A DNA stretch of 64,000 bases from an uncultured Christensenella sp. (GCA_910578565.1 CAJTQF010000002.1:209576-273575); one strand, 5' to 3'; shown: positions 50,846-59,990, counted from the first letter of the stretch. Notes: generated by a model from the sequence alone, not told the origin. A program made the numbers and translations.

Positions 50846-52003
50846 ATGAAAAGAAAATTTTTACGGTTTTTTTTATCTGCTATTGCGGCGGCGACTTGCG
50901 CCCTGAATCTTTCTGCCTGCGGGAATAAGCACGCCCACGCCTATTCGTCTGAAATTATCCAACCCACCTGCACCGAAAAAGGTTATACCCTGCACTCCTG
51001 TTCCTGCGGCGAAAATTACAGAGACAATTATACGGACGCAACCGGACACGACTATGAAGAAATCGAAACCGTCGCCCCCGACTGCGTAAATCGGGGTTAC
51101 ACCGTATATGCCTGCGACTGCGGCGACAGCTATGAAGATAATTACACAGACGCTTTGGGACATACGGAAGTAATAGACAAAGCGGTTGAAGCGAGCTGTA
51201 CGCAGAGCGGCTTGACAGAAGGAATACATTGCTCCGAATGCGACGCCGTAATAAAGGAGCAAAAAGTGTTGCCTGCGGGGCATTACATCAAAGACGGAAA
51301 ATGCGTCTATTGCGGAACAGAAAGCACTGCGCTGAAATTGGAATACCGCCTTAACGAAGACGGAACGGCGTACAGCGTTGCGGGATTAGGTCCGTTTTCC
51401 GATAACGAAATTGTAATTCCCGCCGAGTATAAAGGTTTGCCCGTTAACGCCATAGACAAAATGGCTTTTGAAAATTGCGACAAAATTACAAGCATAACTA
51501 TCGGACAAAACGTTGCTATTATAGGAGCCAATGCGTTTTTCGGCTGCACCGGCATTACAAGCATCACAATTCCCGACAGCGTAACGGAAATAGCCTTTGC
51601 GGCATTTCTCGGTTGCACCGGCATTACAAGCGTCACCATACCGTACGGTGTTACATATATCGGAAATAACGCATTCAGCAATTGCATTAATCTTGTTAAT
51701 ATTACTATTCCGGACGGGATTACTTCTATCGAAAACGGTACATTCTCCGGTTGCACAGGTCTTACATACATTACAATCCCGGACGGAGTTACTTCTATCG
51801 GAATCAGCACATTCTTCGGTTGCACAGGTCTTACAAGCATTACAATTCCGGACAGCGTAACGGAAATAAACTATTCGGCTTTTAAAAATTGTAGCAATCT
51901 CAGCGACGTTTACTATAAGGGGCGCGAACAGGATTGGGCGGCAATTAATATAGACAGTAATAACGAATGTTTACTTAACGCCGTTTTACATTACGGCAGT
52001 TGA
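50846..52003 (+). CDS. BspA-type leucine-rich repeat lipoprotein
   Basis: A 385-residue surface lipoprotein: signal peptide with lipobox (LSAC, Cys about 25), then three Cys/His-rich repeats of about 45 residues (PTCTEKGYTLHSCSCG, PDCVNRGYTVYACDCG, and ASCTQSGLTEGIHCSEC), then about six BspA-type leucine-rich repeats of 23 residues (CTGITSITIPDSVTEI). Such proteins bind host or microbial surfaces. RBS AAAGGAG. Confidence 0.9.
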   Translation: MKRKFLRFFLSAIAAATCALNLSACGNKHAHAYSSEIIQPTCTEKGYTLHSCSCGENYRDNYTDATGHDYEEIETVAPDCVNRGYTVYACDCGDSYEDNYTDALGHTEVIDKAVEASCTQSGLTEGIHCSECDAVIKEQKVLPAGHYIKDGKCVYCGTESTALKLEYRLNEDGTAYSVAGLGPFSDNEIVIPAEYKGLPVNAIDKMAFENCDKITSITIGQNVAIIGANAFFGCTGITSITIPDSVTEIAFAAFLGCTGITSVTIPYGVTYIGNNAFSNCINLVNITIPDGITSIENGTFSGCTGLTYITIPDGVTSIGISTFFGCTGLTSITIPDSVTEINYSAFKNCSNLSDVYYKGREQDWAAINIDSNNECLLNAVLHYGS

Positions 52004-52009
52004 ATGACG

Positions 52010-52048
52010 AAACCGCCTTCCGCTAAGATATGCGGAAGGCGGTTTTTT
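52010..52048. terminator. Shared convergent terminator
   Basis: AAACCGCCTTCCGC pairs with its complement around TAAGATAT, then TTTTTTAA; serves the lipoprotein (plus) and the phosphoesterase (minus). Confidence 0.88.
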
Positions 52049-52838
52049 AATTGATTTCTATGACCACAATTTCGGGACGGTTGAAAAGTCTTAGCGGAAA
52101 CTCGGAATTTCCAAGCCCGCGCGAAATTACCATTTGCGAATTTTTGCAGCAATGCACGCCAGAAGTGTATTTTGGGAAAACCCCCTGCCCCGGCGCAAAC
52201 AAACCTTTTTTTGTGAAAGGTATGCGCCACTGCCCGCCGTGCGCGTGCCCGCAAAGTATCAGCTTGTAGCCGTGCTCCGCATACCTTGCTATATGCTGCG
52301 GTTCGTGCGCAAGCAAAATATCGCGCGCGCCTTGCGGCGCGATTTTTGAAAGAGTGCCGTTTTTAAGCGAAGCGCCGTTTAATCCCGTTACGACAAGCCC
52401 GAACGTTTCCACCGTTCTGTCGTCCAGCACTTCCGCGCCTGCTTCCATTAAATCTTTGCGGAAAAAGCGGTATCCTTTGTTGCGCATTTCGTGGTTGCCC
52501 GCAACGTACAACACGGGAGCAATCTCTTTCAGCGCGCTCACGGTCTGCAACGCCACCACTTTGTCGCGCGGGCGGTAAAGATGTATTATATCGCCAGTTA
52601 TACAAATAAAATCAGGGTTCTGCGCGGCTATTTTTTTAATAAGCCGTTCGTTTTTTCTACCGAAAGATTTGCCGTGCAGGTCGGAAAGATGCACGACCTT
52701 AATCCCTTTTTCCGAAATGCCGAAAAAAGCGTACCGCGTAATTTTTAACAGGTTGTTGTTCAGCCAAAAAATAAGCGAAATTAAAGCGACAAAAGCGATA
52801 ACGCCAAGCGTTATCCAAAGCCACAAAAGCCCCATCAT
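52047..52838 (-). CDS. Membrane-anchored metallophosphoesterase (YkuE-like)
   Basis: A 263-residue phosphoesterase with one N-terminal helix and the calcineurin-like metal motifs: SDLHG (about 53), TGDIIH, GNHE and GHAHGGQ. Members of this group act on phospholipid or UDP-sugar precursors at the membrane; substrate unknown here. It overlaps the trmB stop by 4 bp. Confidence 0.88.
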   Translation of the reverse strand: MMGLLWLWITLGVIAFVALISLIFWLNNNLLKITRYAFFGISEKGIKVVHLSDLHGKSFGRKNERLIKKIAAQNPDFICITGDIIHLYRPRDKVVALQTVSALKEIAPVLYVAGNHEMRNKGYRFFRKDLMEAGAEVLDDRTVETFGLVVTGLNGASLKNGTLSKIAPQGARDILLAHEPQHIARYAEHGYKLILCGHAHGGQWRIPFTKKGLFAPGQGVFPKYTSGVHCCKNSQMVISRGLGNSEFPLRLFNRPEIVVIEIN

Positions 52839-53500
52839 ACCCCCGCTATTATTCTGTAAATATTTTTTCCGCGTTCCTTGAACAAAATCTCATGCTCTGT
52901 TTCAACGTCGCCGTCGGCGGGAGCAAGATAATTTTCGTCTGTTTCCAGAATTTTATAACCCGCCGCGCCGTAACTTTCAAGCGAAAACAAATAAAAATCC
53001 CTGTCGTCCGTCTTCTGGATTACCGTGCCGCCGTCCTTTAAAATATTGCGGTAAATCCCCAAAAACTTCGGGTGGGTAAGCCGCTGTTTTTTGTAACCTT
53101 CTTTAGGCAGCGGGTTGGAAAAATTAAGGTAAATTTTTTCAATCGTACCGTTTCTGAAATACCGTTCCAGAACTTCGGCAGCGCTGTTTAAAAAGTGTAA
53201 ATTTTGCAACTGCCCGCGTTTTGCCCGTTCGCAGGCGTCTATAATCACGTTTGAAACTTTTTCGCAGGCGACAAAATTGACGTCGGGCTGCATTGCCGCC
53301 TTTTCACAAATAAACTTGCCCTTGCCGCAACCTATTTCGAGATGAACGGGGTTTGCGTTTTTAAAAATTTGTTCAAAGTCAAAATAATCCTTTAACGCGG
53401 CGGCGTTCTTCATATTTTTGTCCGATAAATCGCAGACGGTAAGTATGTCCGCGCACGATAAAAGCCGTTCTTCAAGGTGTCCCTTTTTGTGCATTCTCAT
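52835..53500 (-). CDS. trmB: tRNA (guanine-N7)-methyltransferase
   Basis: A 221-residue AdoMet methyltransferase that modifies G46 of tRNA. The AdoMet motif HLEIGCGKGKF lies near 56, with the family's FLNSAAEVLERYF and FSNPLPKEGYKKQRLTHPKF. The first ATG is 6 nt after TAAAAT with no SD, so probably leaderless. Confidence 0.92.
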   Translation of the reverse strand: MRMHKKGHLEERLLSCADILTVCDLSDKNMKNAAALKDYFDFEQIFKNANPVHLEIGCGKGKFICEKAAMQPDVNFVACEKVSNVIIDACERAKRGQLQNLHFLNSAAEVLERYFRNGTIEKIYLNFSNPLPKEGYKKQRLTHPKFLGIYRNILKDGGTVIQKTDDRDFYLFSLESYGAAGYKILETDENYLAPADGDVETEHEILFKERGKNIYRIIAGV

Positions 53501-53506
53501 AGCGCA

Positions 53507-53535
53507 ATTTTAACATACGCAACAGAAAAAGGCAA
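53507..53535 (-). promoter_or_regulatory. Promoter of trmB, leaderless geometry
   Basis: TTGCCT (53530-53535), 17 bases, TAAAAT (53507-53512) on the minus strand; 6 nt to the ATG. Confidence 0.6.
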
Positions 53536-53673
53536 TCGTGAAAAGGGCACGCTTTTATTTTATTTTTATTTACGGCTTATCCGTTTAAACTCTGCCGGGC
53601 GAGTTATAAATAACCGTCGGGTGAAAATAATAATCGCGTAATTCTTCGGGTGAAATTACGGCAAGGAGTAATT

Positions 53674-54222
53674 TTGACTTTTATACAGATTATTGACACT
53701 TTCACCTTTTACGGCGCGGATATTGCCCTGCTTGCGGCAGTCACCGCAATACTTACGCAGGTTCTCAAAATAACTTTGCTAAAAAAAGTGCAGAAAAAAA
53801 TTCTGACCTTTCTTCCCTTTACTCTGGGAACCCTGCTGTACGCAATATATGCGGCGGTGCGCAATCTGAGTGCAATATACGTTGTGCAGAACTATGTTTC
53901 TGTTATAGAACACGGGCTTGCAGTCGGTTCGCTGGCAACCCTTTTGTACGTACTGTACGAACAGTTTTTACGCAAAAAGGACTCCCTGTCCGAAACCGAA
54001 CAGGTCGTTTCGGCGCTTATAGAAGGCTTCGTACCGGACGACTGCGTTGAAAAAGTCGCAAAGGACGTAACCGACGCGATTTTAAAGGACGTGACGGGCA
54101 ACGGCGCAAAACTGTGCGAAGAAATAATAGGACAGAGCGCGAACGAAGAGATAACCGAGCATGACGTAAGGCTTCTGGCAAAGCTGATTATCGAAACGCT
54201 TGCGCATATGGCTGCAAAATAA
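53674..54222 (+). CDS. Hypothetical membrane protein with C-terminal helical domain
   Basis: A 182-residue protein with three membrane helices in the first 90 residues (about 14-32, 41-60 and 70-92), then a charged, mostly helical part. Not recognised; the short helices slightly resemble holins but there is no phage context. I start at the TTG at 53674, because AAGGAG is 5-6 nt upstream; the GTG at 53650 lacks an SD. Convergent with the small gene at 54286. Confidence 0.6.
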   Translation: MTFIQIIDTFTFYGADIALLAAVTAILTQVLKITLLKKVQKKILTFLPFTLGTLLYAIYAAVRNLSAIYVVQNYVSVIEHGLAVGSLATLLYVLYEQFLRKKDSLSETEQVVSALIEGFVPDDCVEKVAKDVTDAILKDVTGNGAKLCEEIIGQSANEEITEHDVRLLAKLIIETLAHMAAK

Positions 54223-54234
54223 CGCCGTAAAAAA

Positions 54235-54270
54235 ACGTCCGCGCCGTTAAGGCGCGGACGTAAAATTTTT
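54235..54270. terminator. Shared terminator after the 53674 gene
   Basis: ACGTCCGCGCC pairs with its complement around a 4-5 nt loop, then TAAAATTTTT; also serves the convergent small gene. Confidence 0.85.
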
Positions 54271-54285
54271 GCAAGTGCAGTTGCA

Positions 54286-54423
54286 TCAATCTTCCTTTAT
54301 GGCAACGGTAATCGTAACGGTTACGTTGCCGTCTTCGTCCACCGACTGTTTAAGAGTCAGCGCGTTTTCTCCCGTGAGTTCAAGGATACGTTCTAAAAGT
54401 GCGGTAACAATTTTATTGCGCAA
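54286..54423 (-). CDS. Small protein of 45 residues downstream of a structured RNA
   Basis: Starts at the TTG at 54423, preceded by AGGAG. It has an N-terminal helix (NKIVTALLERILELTG) and a C-terminal beta pair (GNVTVTITVAIKED). Not recognised. It lies behind a strong terminator, so expression probably depends on readthrough of the leader RNA. Confidence 0.6.
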   Translation of the reverse strand: MRNKIVTALLERILELTGENALTLKQSVDEDGNVTVTITVAIKED

Positions 54424-54440
54424 AATTTTTCTCCTGAAAT

Positions 54441-54602
54441 AAAAAAGTGTGTTCCCAAACCGAGAACACACCTGCACAAGTACCCCCGATTTGTTACCAC
54501 ACAAATTGAACGTATATATAGGAAAAATACCGCGCAAAAAGAGGTACAAAATGCCATTTACATTTTGCACGTAATTTTCCCTTTTTATTCAATTTATGTG
54601 GT
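54441..54602 (-). ncRNA. Structured leader or small RNA with own promoter and terminator (about 160 nt)
   Basis: A transcript predicted to start near 54602 would fold with an 18-bp closing stem (54588-54606 against 54493-54510), an inner hairpin (GTGCAAAATG / CATTTTGTAC) and a final terminator (GTGTGTTC / GAACACAC then TTTTTT, 54441-54471). It ends 18 nt before the TTG of the small gene. It could be a riboswitch-like attenuator or a free RNA of 6S-like size; I cannot match it to a known family. The paired arms are seen; the class is unknown. Confidence 0.65.
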
Positions 54603-54608
54603 AAACCC

Positions 54609-54637
54609 AGTATAACATTAAACCCGTTTATTATCAA
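54609..54637 (-). promoter_or_regulatory. Promoter of the structured RNA
   Basis: TTGATA (54632-54637), 17 bases, TATACT (54609-54614) on the minus strand. Confidence 0.75.
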
Positions 54638-54689
54638 CTTTTTTTTGGAAGATATTAAAAATTCCGCCCCTTACAAAGGGCGGAATTTT

Positions 54690-55955
54690 CTAATTTGCGC
54701 TCTGTATATCTATTTTATAATTAACTTTCATTCTCGTAAGCAAATCGTCTTTAAAAGCGTCGTAGTATTTGTTGTTGTGCTTATACAGCAGATTGCGCGC
54801 TCCCAAAAGGTCGCAACCCGTCTCTTTGCAAATTTCCACAAGGTTTGAAAGGCGGTTTTCAAGCTCCTTTTCCGCGTCCTTTAAAACGGTTTCCTTCACG
54901 GCGTCGTCTGTAGGAACATCCTTGGGGTCGAGAGTCTTTTTCTTGCCCTGAATCTGCGCCTTCGCCTTAAAACTCATTGTGAGTTCGGGCACGCCGTTAT
55001 TCACTTTGAGTTTTATAGAGCTTTTTGCGTTTTTCATACCTATCGTGTAGTGGATACCGTCGGAATCGAAGGGCATAACCGCAAGGCGCAAGTCGTTTTT
55101 CAGGACGTCCAGCGCGAATGACTGGCTTTCGTCGAGTATGCCCGCATATTTTCCGTCAGCAAATATTACCGTCCTTCTTGCGGTGAACTCCACCGGTTCG
55201 CCGCTTTGCGCGCTGCTTCCCGAACCTGAACCCGAACCGCCGCCCTGCGAGCCGCCGCCTGAAGTTTCGCTCTGCCCGCCGCCCGAACTTCCCGAACTTC
55301 CTTCCGCGGCGTCGCCGCCGACGCTGTCGCCGTTACCGCCGTTTTGCGAAGTGCCGGGTTTATTGGCTTCGATAAAGGGCATATAGCACGCCGCGCTCTT
55401 TGAAAAATTGGTTTCGGCTATGTCTTTCAGATTTACCGACGACACGTTTGCCGACTTTTCAAGCTCTACAGACAACACCTGCTGTATTGCCGAAGCCGTT
55501 TCGGGGTCTACCGTCGCGGGCATTGCAAGCATATCGGAAGCCTTTCCTTTGCACATTGCGACGTAGGCGGTCAGCTCGGAGTAGTTGCGCCTGTAAAAAC
55601 AGCTTAAAACTTTAAACAGTTCCTCCTTGCGGCACTCTTCGCCTATTAAAATCAGCTTACAAAATAACAGTTTTGGATAAAATCCCGTCTTCGAATTTAT
55701 TTCGTTCAGCGCGTCCGCAACGGTAATTCCGCTGCCCTGAACCTGCGTGTACTGGATATTTTCGCCGTTTTCGGCAGGCTGCGGTACCGCGAGCTGCGCT
55801 GTAACCTGCACTTCGCCGTCCTGCGTGTCCACACCCACCGCCACTATTATGGAAGTTTTGCGGATATCCACCAGACCGAAGTCGTTGGTAAAAAACAGAC
55901 CTATGAGAGCGATTATTATTGCCCAATATATTATAACGGAAAGTTTTTTAATCAT
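54690..55955 (-). CDS. Ger(x)C family germination protein
   Basis: A 421-residue protein of the GerAC/GerBC family, which with GerA and GerB forms spore nutrient receptors. The family core is clear (GLVDIRKTSIIVAVGVD; ELENRLSNLVEICKETGCDLLGARN). Two oddities: the usual lipobox Cys is missing and a membrane helix (about 8-25) follows the start instead, and a Gly/Ser/Gln stretch of about 60 residues (near 225-285) is inserted. Start at the ATG at 55955, AAAGGAG upstream; overlaps gerB by 4 bp. Confidence 0.85.
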   Translation of the reverse strand: MIKKLSVIIYWAIIIALIGLFFTNDFGLVDIRKTSIIVAVGVDTQDGEVQVTAQLAVPQPAENGENIQYTQVQGSGITVADALNEINSKTGFYPKLLFCKLILIGEECRKEELFKVLSCFYRRNYSELTAYVAMCKGKASDMLAMPATVDPETASAIQQVLSVELEKSANVSSVNLKDIAETNFSKSAACYMPFIEANKPGTSQNGGNGDSVGGDAAEGSSGSSGGGQSETSGGGSQGGGSGSGSGSSAQSGEPVEFTARRTVIFADGKYAGILDESQSFALDVLKNDLRLAVMPFDSDGIHYTIGMKNAKSSIKLKVNNGVPELTMSFKAKAQIQGKKKTLDPKDVPTDDAVKETVLKDAEKELENRLSNLVEICKETGCDLLGARNLLYKHNNKYYDAFKDDLLTRMKVNYKIDIQSAN

Positions 55956-57013
55956 TTTGCTCTCCTTTTCATTGCCCAGCTCAGAAGCGGAACCACGGTG
56001 GCAAACAGCAGGAACACAATCCACAGCCATTTACCGAACACTTGGCTTAAAGAATTGTATTTGCTGTCGAGAACAATAATAAGAACCAGCAGTATTCCGT
56101 TAACTATGGCGGACAGCGCCGCCCTGTTTTGCCAGCCGGTACATTCGGCAAAGCAATGCACCGCAAGCTGTATATTCAGAACCACAGCAAACAGCATTAC
56201 AACTTCAAGCACGTACAGCGCGACCAAATCTATCCTTCCCAGCAAATCTATAGCGGGGAAAAACAGTGAAATTTTAGAGATGGCAAACTGTCTTGACACC
56301 GCCGCTTCTCCGTAAATTCCGTAGTAAATGAACAGTATCAACATAACGAGAAGCCCGCCGCCGATATAAGACGCGGTTATTTTTGTAGCGTCCCATTTAT
56401 TGTATTTGAAATGCCCCATAAACATTAACAGCCAGCAGGGCTCGAAAAACAGGTACGCCGTTGCAAGCGAGCCGCCGAACAGATCCTTTGCGGGAGTTTT
56501 AAACGCGGGTAAAAAATTATCCCAGTGGACTTCCCACAGCGACATTACCAAAAGGAAAAGCAACGAAAGGACGAACAGCGGCAGACAGATGTCCGCGCTT
56601 CTGCCTATGTTCGTAAACTTTTTGCTTGCCGCATAGACAGAAAACATAAAAAACGGTAAAAACACCAGCAGCGACGGCACGGTATCGTAAAAAATTGCGT
56701 GCGTGTACAGCTTTTGCTCGATAAGCGGCATTATAGTGCCGAGAATGAAAAACAGACCGAATAATCCGTAAATTATCCTTGCGCATATATTGCCAAGCGT
56801 TCCTTCGATTAACTGAAACAGCGTTTTATCCGTGCGCGAGCAAAGATAACTTATAGCCCATACCACCACTGCCTGTACCGCAAAACTGAACAGCGCGGGG
56901 AACCATAAATCCCTGCCGCACAGCGAAGACAAAAAAGTGGGATAAATGATTATTTTTGAAACCGCCGTATAGGCAAGCATAATAAAACAAATCTGTCTTG
57001 TGCAAATTTTCAT
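55952..57013 (-). CDS. GerB-type germination permease (GerAB family)
   Basis: A 353-residue membrane protein with ten helices of the APC-like spore germination permease family. Family marks include a Tyr-rich N-terminal helix (ISKIIIYPTFLSS) and the mid-protein EPCWLLMFMGHF. It should form the membrane channel/ligand-binding part of the receptor. Overlaps both gerA and gerC genes by 4 bp. Confidence 0.88.
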   Translation of the reverse strand: MKICTRQICFIMLAYTAVSKIIIYPTFLSSLCGRDLWFPALFSFAVQAVVVWAISYLCSRTDKTLFQLIEGTLGNICARIIYGLFGLFFILGTIMPLIEQKLYTHAIFYDTVPSLLVFLPFFMFSVYAASKKFTNIGRSADICLPLFVLSLLFLLVMSLWEVHWDNFLPAFKTPAKDLFGGSLATAYLFFEPCWLLMFMGHFKYNKWDATKITASYIGGGLLVMLILFIYYGIYGEAAVSRQFAISKISLFFPAIDLLGRIDLVALYVLEVVMLFAVVLNIQLAVHCFAECTGWQNRAALSAIVNGILLVLIIVLDSKYNSLSQVFGKWLWIVFLLFATVVPLLSWAMKRRAK

Positions 57014-58437
57014 TTTGCCTTATACCTCACTTTGTTCCGCGTTCCGTAAGACCTTGGACGGTCTTTCAGGTTTTTCATATTCGCTTTTACCATACTGTCA
57101 TACAAATCGCTCTTCACAACGGGTGCGAAAGGCGCCAGCAGAGGCGCGCCGTACGACTGCTCGGTAACCAGATAGCATATGATAAACGCCGCAAACAACA
57201 CTATGCCGAAAGGACCTATACTGCCGGAGATTATCAGAAATATCCAACGCAAGGTAGAAGTAGTTTCCACAAGGTCGGGCGTGGTATACAGGCAGATTGC
57301 CGAAAACGCTACGATTATTATGGCGGGCGTGGAAATTATACCCGCTTTTACCGCGGTATCGCCGAGAACCAGCGCGCCCACTACCGACAGGGCAAGCCCG
57401 ACGTACTTTGGCATTCGTATAGACGCTTCGTTCAGTACTTCCAACACAAACAGAGTGAAAAACATTTCCACGCTGGGTGAAAGGGGAAGTCCCGAAATGG
57501 AACTTGAAATTTTCAACAACAGCTGAAAGGGTATAAGCTGAATTTTGAAAAGCTGCGCCGAGATATACATAGCAGGCAAGAACATACCCACCATAAGCGA
57601 GAATACGCGCAGTATCCTTAATATCGTAGACCTGTACGATACGGAGTAATAATCTTCCGCCGTCTGCAAATCTTCTGTAAGAATATACGGCACGGTCAAC
57701 GCTATGGGAGAACCGTCAACTATAATGCCCACCCTGCCTTCGCACACCTTAGCGCAAAAAATATCGGGCTTTTCGCTGGTGCCGTTGCGCTTGAAAAGCG
57801 ACTTGGGACTGCCCGAAATGAACTGGGCGATATAGCTTGAATCGGGTATCAGATCTATCTCGTTGTCGGCAATGCGTTTTTCCACTTCTTCGGGCAAGCC
57901 CTTTTTCACCACGTCGTCCAGATAAATCAGCGCAACCGCCGTGTCCGACCGCTGTCCCGATTTAAGCATTTTTATATGCAATTTTTCGCTTTTTAATCTT
58001 TTTCTGACCAGCCCTAAATTTACCTTAATGTCTTCGGTAAATCCTTCGCGCGGTCCCTTTAACGTGACCTGCGTAGGCGGTTCCGCGACCGAACGCCCGG
58101 GCGGCTTTTTAAGACCTATTACAAAAAAGTCCTTTTCCCCGTCCACAAACAGCACTGCGTTTCCGTCCGAAACTTCCGTTATCCCGTCCTTTATCTTTTT
58201 ACAGTCCTTAACTTCGGGCGAAGCCAATAAAAGTTTCACTTCTTCCAGTTTGGCGTCCCGCCCCACTTCCCTTAAAGGTTTAACCACAAGCTCGCCCAAA
58301 AGTTGCTTATCGGCTATTCCGTCGGCATAAATTGCGGCAAACTTTTTTCCTGCGGACGACTGAAATTCGAAAACTATTATGTCCTGCGAAGTCAGAACGT
58401 CCTTTATACCTTTAATATTTTTTTCCAGAGTTACCAT
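57010..58437 (-). CDS. GerA-type germination protein (GerAA family)
   Basis: A 475-residue protein with a long cytoplasmic N-terminal part (about 1-270), then four to five membrane helices, ending in a basic tail. Family marks include DLIPDSSYIAQFISGSPKSLFKRNGTSEKPD and GRVGIIVDGSPIALTVPYI. First gene of the operon. The ATG is 6 nt after TAAAAT with no SD; the -35 does not fit SigA, so a forespore sigma factor is possible. Confidence 0.9.
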   Translation of the reverse strand: MVTLEKNIKGIKDVLTSQDIIVFEFQSSAGKKFAAIYADGIADKQLLGELVVKPLREVGRDAKLEEVKLLLASPEVKDCKKIKDGITEVSDGNAVLFVDGEKDFFVIGLKKPPGRSVAEPPTQVTLKGPREGFTEDIKVNLGLVRKRLKSEKLHIKMLKSGQRSDTAVALIYLDDVVKKGLPEEVEKRIADNEIDLIPDSSYIAQFISGSPKSLFKRNGTSEKPDIFCAKVCEGRVGIIVDGSPIALTVPYILTEDLQTAEDYYSVSYRSTILRILRVFSLMVGMFLPAMYISAQLFKIQLIPFQLLLKISSSISGLPLSPSVEMFFTLFVLEVLNEASIRMPKYVGLALSVVGALVLGDTAVKAGIISTPAIIIVAFSAICLYTTPDLVETTSTLRWIFLIISGSIGPFGIVLFAAFIICYLVTEQSYGAPLLAPFAPVVKSDLYDSMVKANMKNLKDRPRSYGTRNKVRYKAK

Positions 58438-58483
58438 AAAAACATTTTAAGTAAAAATCACAAAAAAATACTTGAAAAAGTAC

Positions 58484-58515
58484 TTGACTTTTAATACTAT
58501 GTAATGTATAGTATT
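58484..58515 (+). promoter_or_regulatory. Promoter and PadR operator
   Basis: TTGACT (58484-58489), 17 bases, TATAGT (58507-58512). An inverted repeat AATACTAT / ATAGTATT (58493-58500 and 58508-58515) overlaps the -10, a likely autoregulatory site for the PadR protein. Confidence 0.75.
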
Positions 58516-58535
58516 AGACAAAGCGGAGTATTCGT

Positions 58536-58847
58536 ATGGACAGTCAACTGAAAAAAGGCGTACTTGAAGTATGCGTGCTGTATGCCATAAGCAAAAGCGA
58601 AAGCTACGGCTACAAAATAATAAGCGATTTGCAGGGAATAATAGAAATATCCGAAAGCACGCTCTACCCTATCCTGAAAAGGCTTGAAGCGGGCGGTTTT
58701 TTAACCACGCGGACGGCTGAATACGGCGGAAGGCTCAGGCGATATTATAAAATTACGCCCGACGGCGAAAGAAAACTTTTTGCCGGCAAGACGGATTTAC
58801 TTGAAATTATTACAATACACAACAAATTATTCGGAGGTAAGTTATGA
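58536..58847 (+). CDS. PadR family transcriptional regulator
   Basis: A 103-residue winged-helix protein with the PadR core (ESYGYKIISDLQGIIEISESTLYPILKRLEAGGFL, then RRYYKITPDGERKL). Usually a repressor. Overlaps the next gene by 4 bp, forming a PadR-HAAS module. RBS GCGGAG. Confidence 0.92.
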   Translation: MDSQLKKGVLEVCVLYAISKSESYGYKIISDLQGIIEISESTLYPILKRLEAGGFLTTRTAEYGGRLRRYYKITPDGERKLFAGKTDLLEIITIHNKLFGGKL

Positions 58848-59950
58848 AATATAACGAATGGCGCGACGAACTGAAAAACAATCTTCTGGGCGTCGGCGAA
58901 AGCGAGAGAGCGCGCGTTCTCGATTACTACGCGGAAGCGTATGCGGACAGACGCGAAGCGGGCTTTTCCGAACGCGAAATTATAGAAGAATTCGGCGCGC
59001 CCTACGACGCGGCTCAGAGAATATTAGCGGAAACGCCCAAACCCGAAGACAAACCCGCTCAGGCTGAGACCGCTGCGCAAAACCCGCCGGTTCCGCCCGC
59101 TATGCCGGTTGCAAATGCGTGTGTTCCGCAGACGGCGGCTGCCGCGCCCGCGCCAAAGGCAAAAAAATCAAACAAGGTCTGGATAATTCCGTTGGTTGTT
59201 ACAATCGCGGTACTGGTTATACTTTTAGCGATACTCCTGCCCGTCCGTTCGGCTTGCCGCGCAATGCGCACCAAGTTCGAAATGCAGAGTTACGAATCGG
59301 CGCAGGAAGTTACCGCGTTGAATATGACCATAGTCGGCTCTTTCAGGACCGAATTTTACGACGGCGAAAAAGTTGTAATAGATTACCCGGTTGCAAACGT
59401 TTACAACACATCTCTGACGGAGAGCGGCGGCACGCTGCATTATACCGCAAAACTGAAAGCGACTCCGTTCTGGGGTCACTACAATATTCCCGACGCGGTT
59501 GTCAAACTGCCGAAGAGCAAAGCGTTTGACATTACAGCCGAAATAAGCGCGGGCAGCGCGTATCTCAGTAACGGAAATTACAACGACGTAAAACTGACTT
59601 TACAGGCGGGCAGCCTTGAAACAGGTTCTATAGAGTGCGTTACTTTCGACGCGGATATAGACGCGGGTTCGCTGTACGCAAAGGGCGTTAAATGCAACAA
59701 ATTGCTTTGCGACGTAGACGCGGGCGGTATTGAAATAGAAAGACTGACCTGCAATACTTTGAAAGCAAACGTTGATATGGGTTCGGCGGAAATAGGTATG
59801 ACGGGCGCAAAAAACGAATACAATATAACCGTAAACTGCGATATGGGTTCAACCAACCTTACTTCGCAAACCGTCCCCGGCGCAAGCAAGACTATAGACA
59901 TAAGCGTAAATATGGGGTCGATAGCCGTCTCGTTTGACAACCGTATATAA
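58844..59950 (+). CDS. HAAS (DUF1700) plus DUF4097 (Toastrack) membrane protein
   Basis: A 368-residue protein. Residues 1-65 are a HAAS/DUF1700 helical domain (RARVLDYYAEAYADRREAGFSE), then a Pro/Ala linker, one membrane helix (about 115-137), then repeating beta-strand segments (AGSLETGSIE; MGSAEIGMTG; MGSTNL) of the DUF4097 Toastrack/adhesin type. HAAS domains typically bind the PadR regulator, so this protein probably senses envelope state and controls the PadR partner. RBS GGAGG inside the PadR end. Confidence 0.85.
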   Translation: MKYNEWRDELKNNLLGVGESERARVLDYYAEAYADRREAGFSEREIIEEFGAPYDAAQRILAETPKPEDKPAQAETAAQNPPVPPAMPVANACVPQTAAAAPAPKAKKSNKVWIIPLVVTIAVLVILLAILLPVRSACRAMRTKFEMQSYESAQEVTALNMTIVGSFRTEFYDGEKVVIDYPVANVYNTSLTESGGTLHYTAKLKATPFWGHYNIPDAVVKLPKSKAFDITAEISAGSAYLSNGNYNDVKLTLQAGSLETGSIECVTFDADIDAGSLYAKGVKCNKLLCDVDAGGIEIERLTCNTLKANVDMGSAEIGMTGAKNEYNITVNCDMGSTNLTSQTVPGASKTIDISVNMGSIAVSFDNRI

Positions 59951-59957
59951 AAATGCT

Positions 59958-59990
59958 AAAATACAGCCGTAAATTGCGGCTGTATTTTTT
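59958..59990 (+). terminator. Terminator of the padR operon
   Basis: AAATACAGCCG and CGGCTGTATTT around a loop with TAAA, then TTTTTT. Confidence 0.88.

Noticed and set aside
53674..54222. Phage holin
   Set aside because: Only general resemblance of short helices; no phage genes around.
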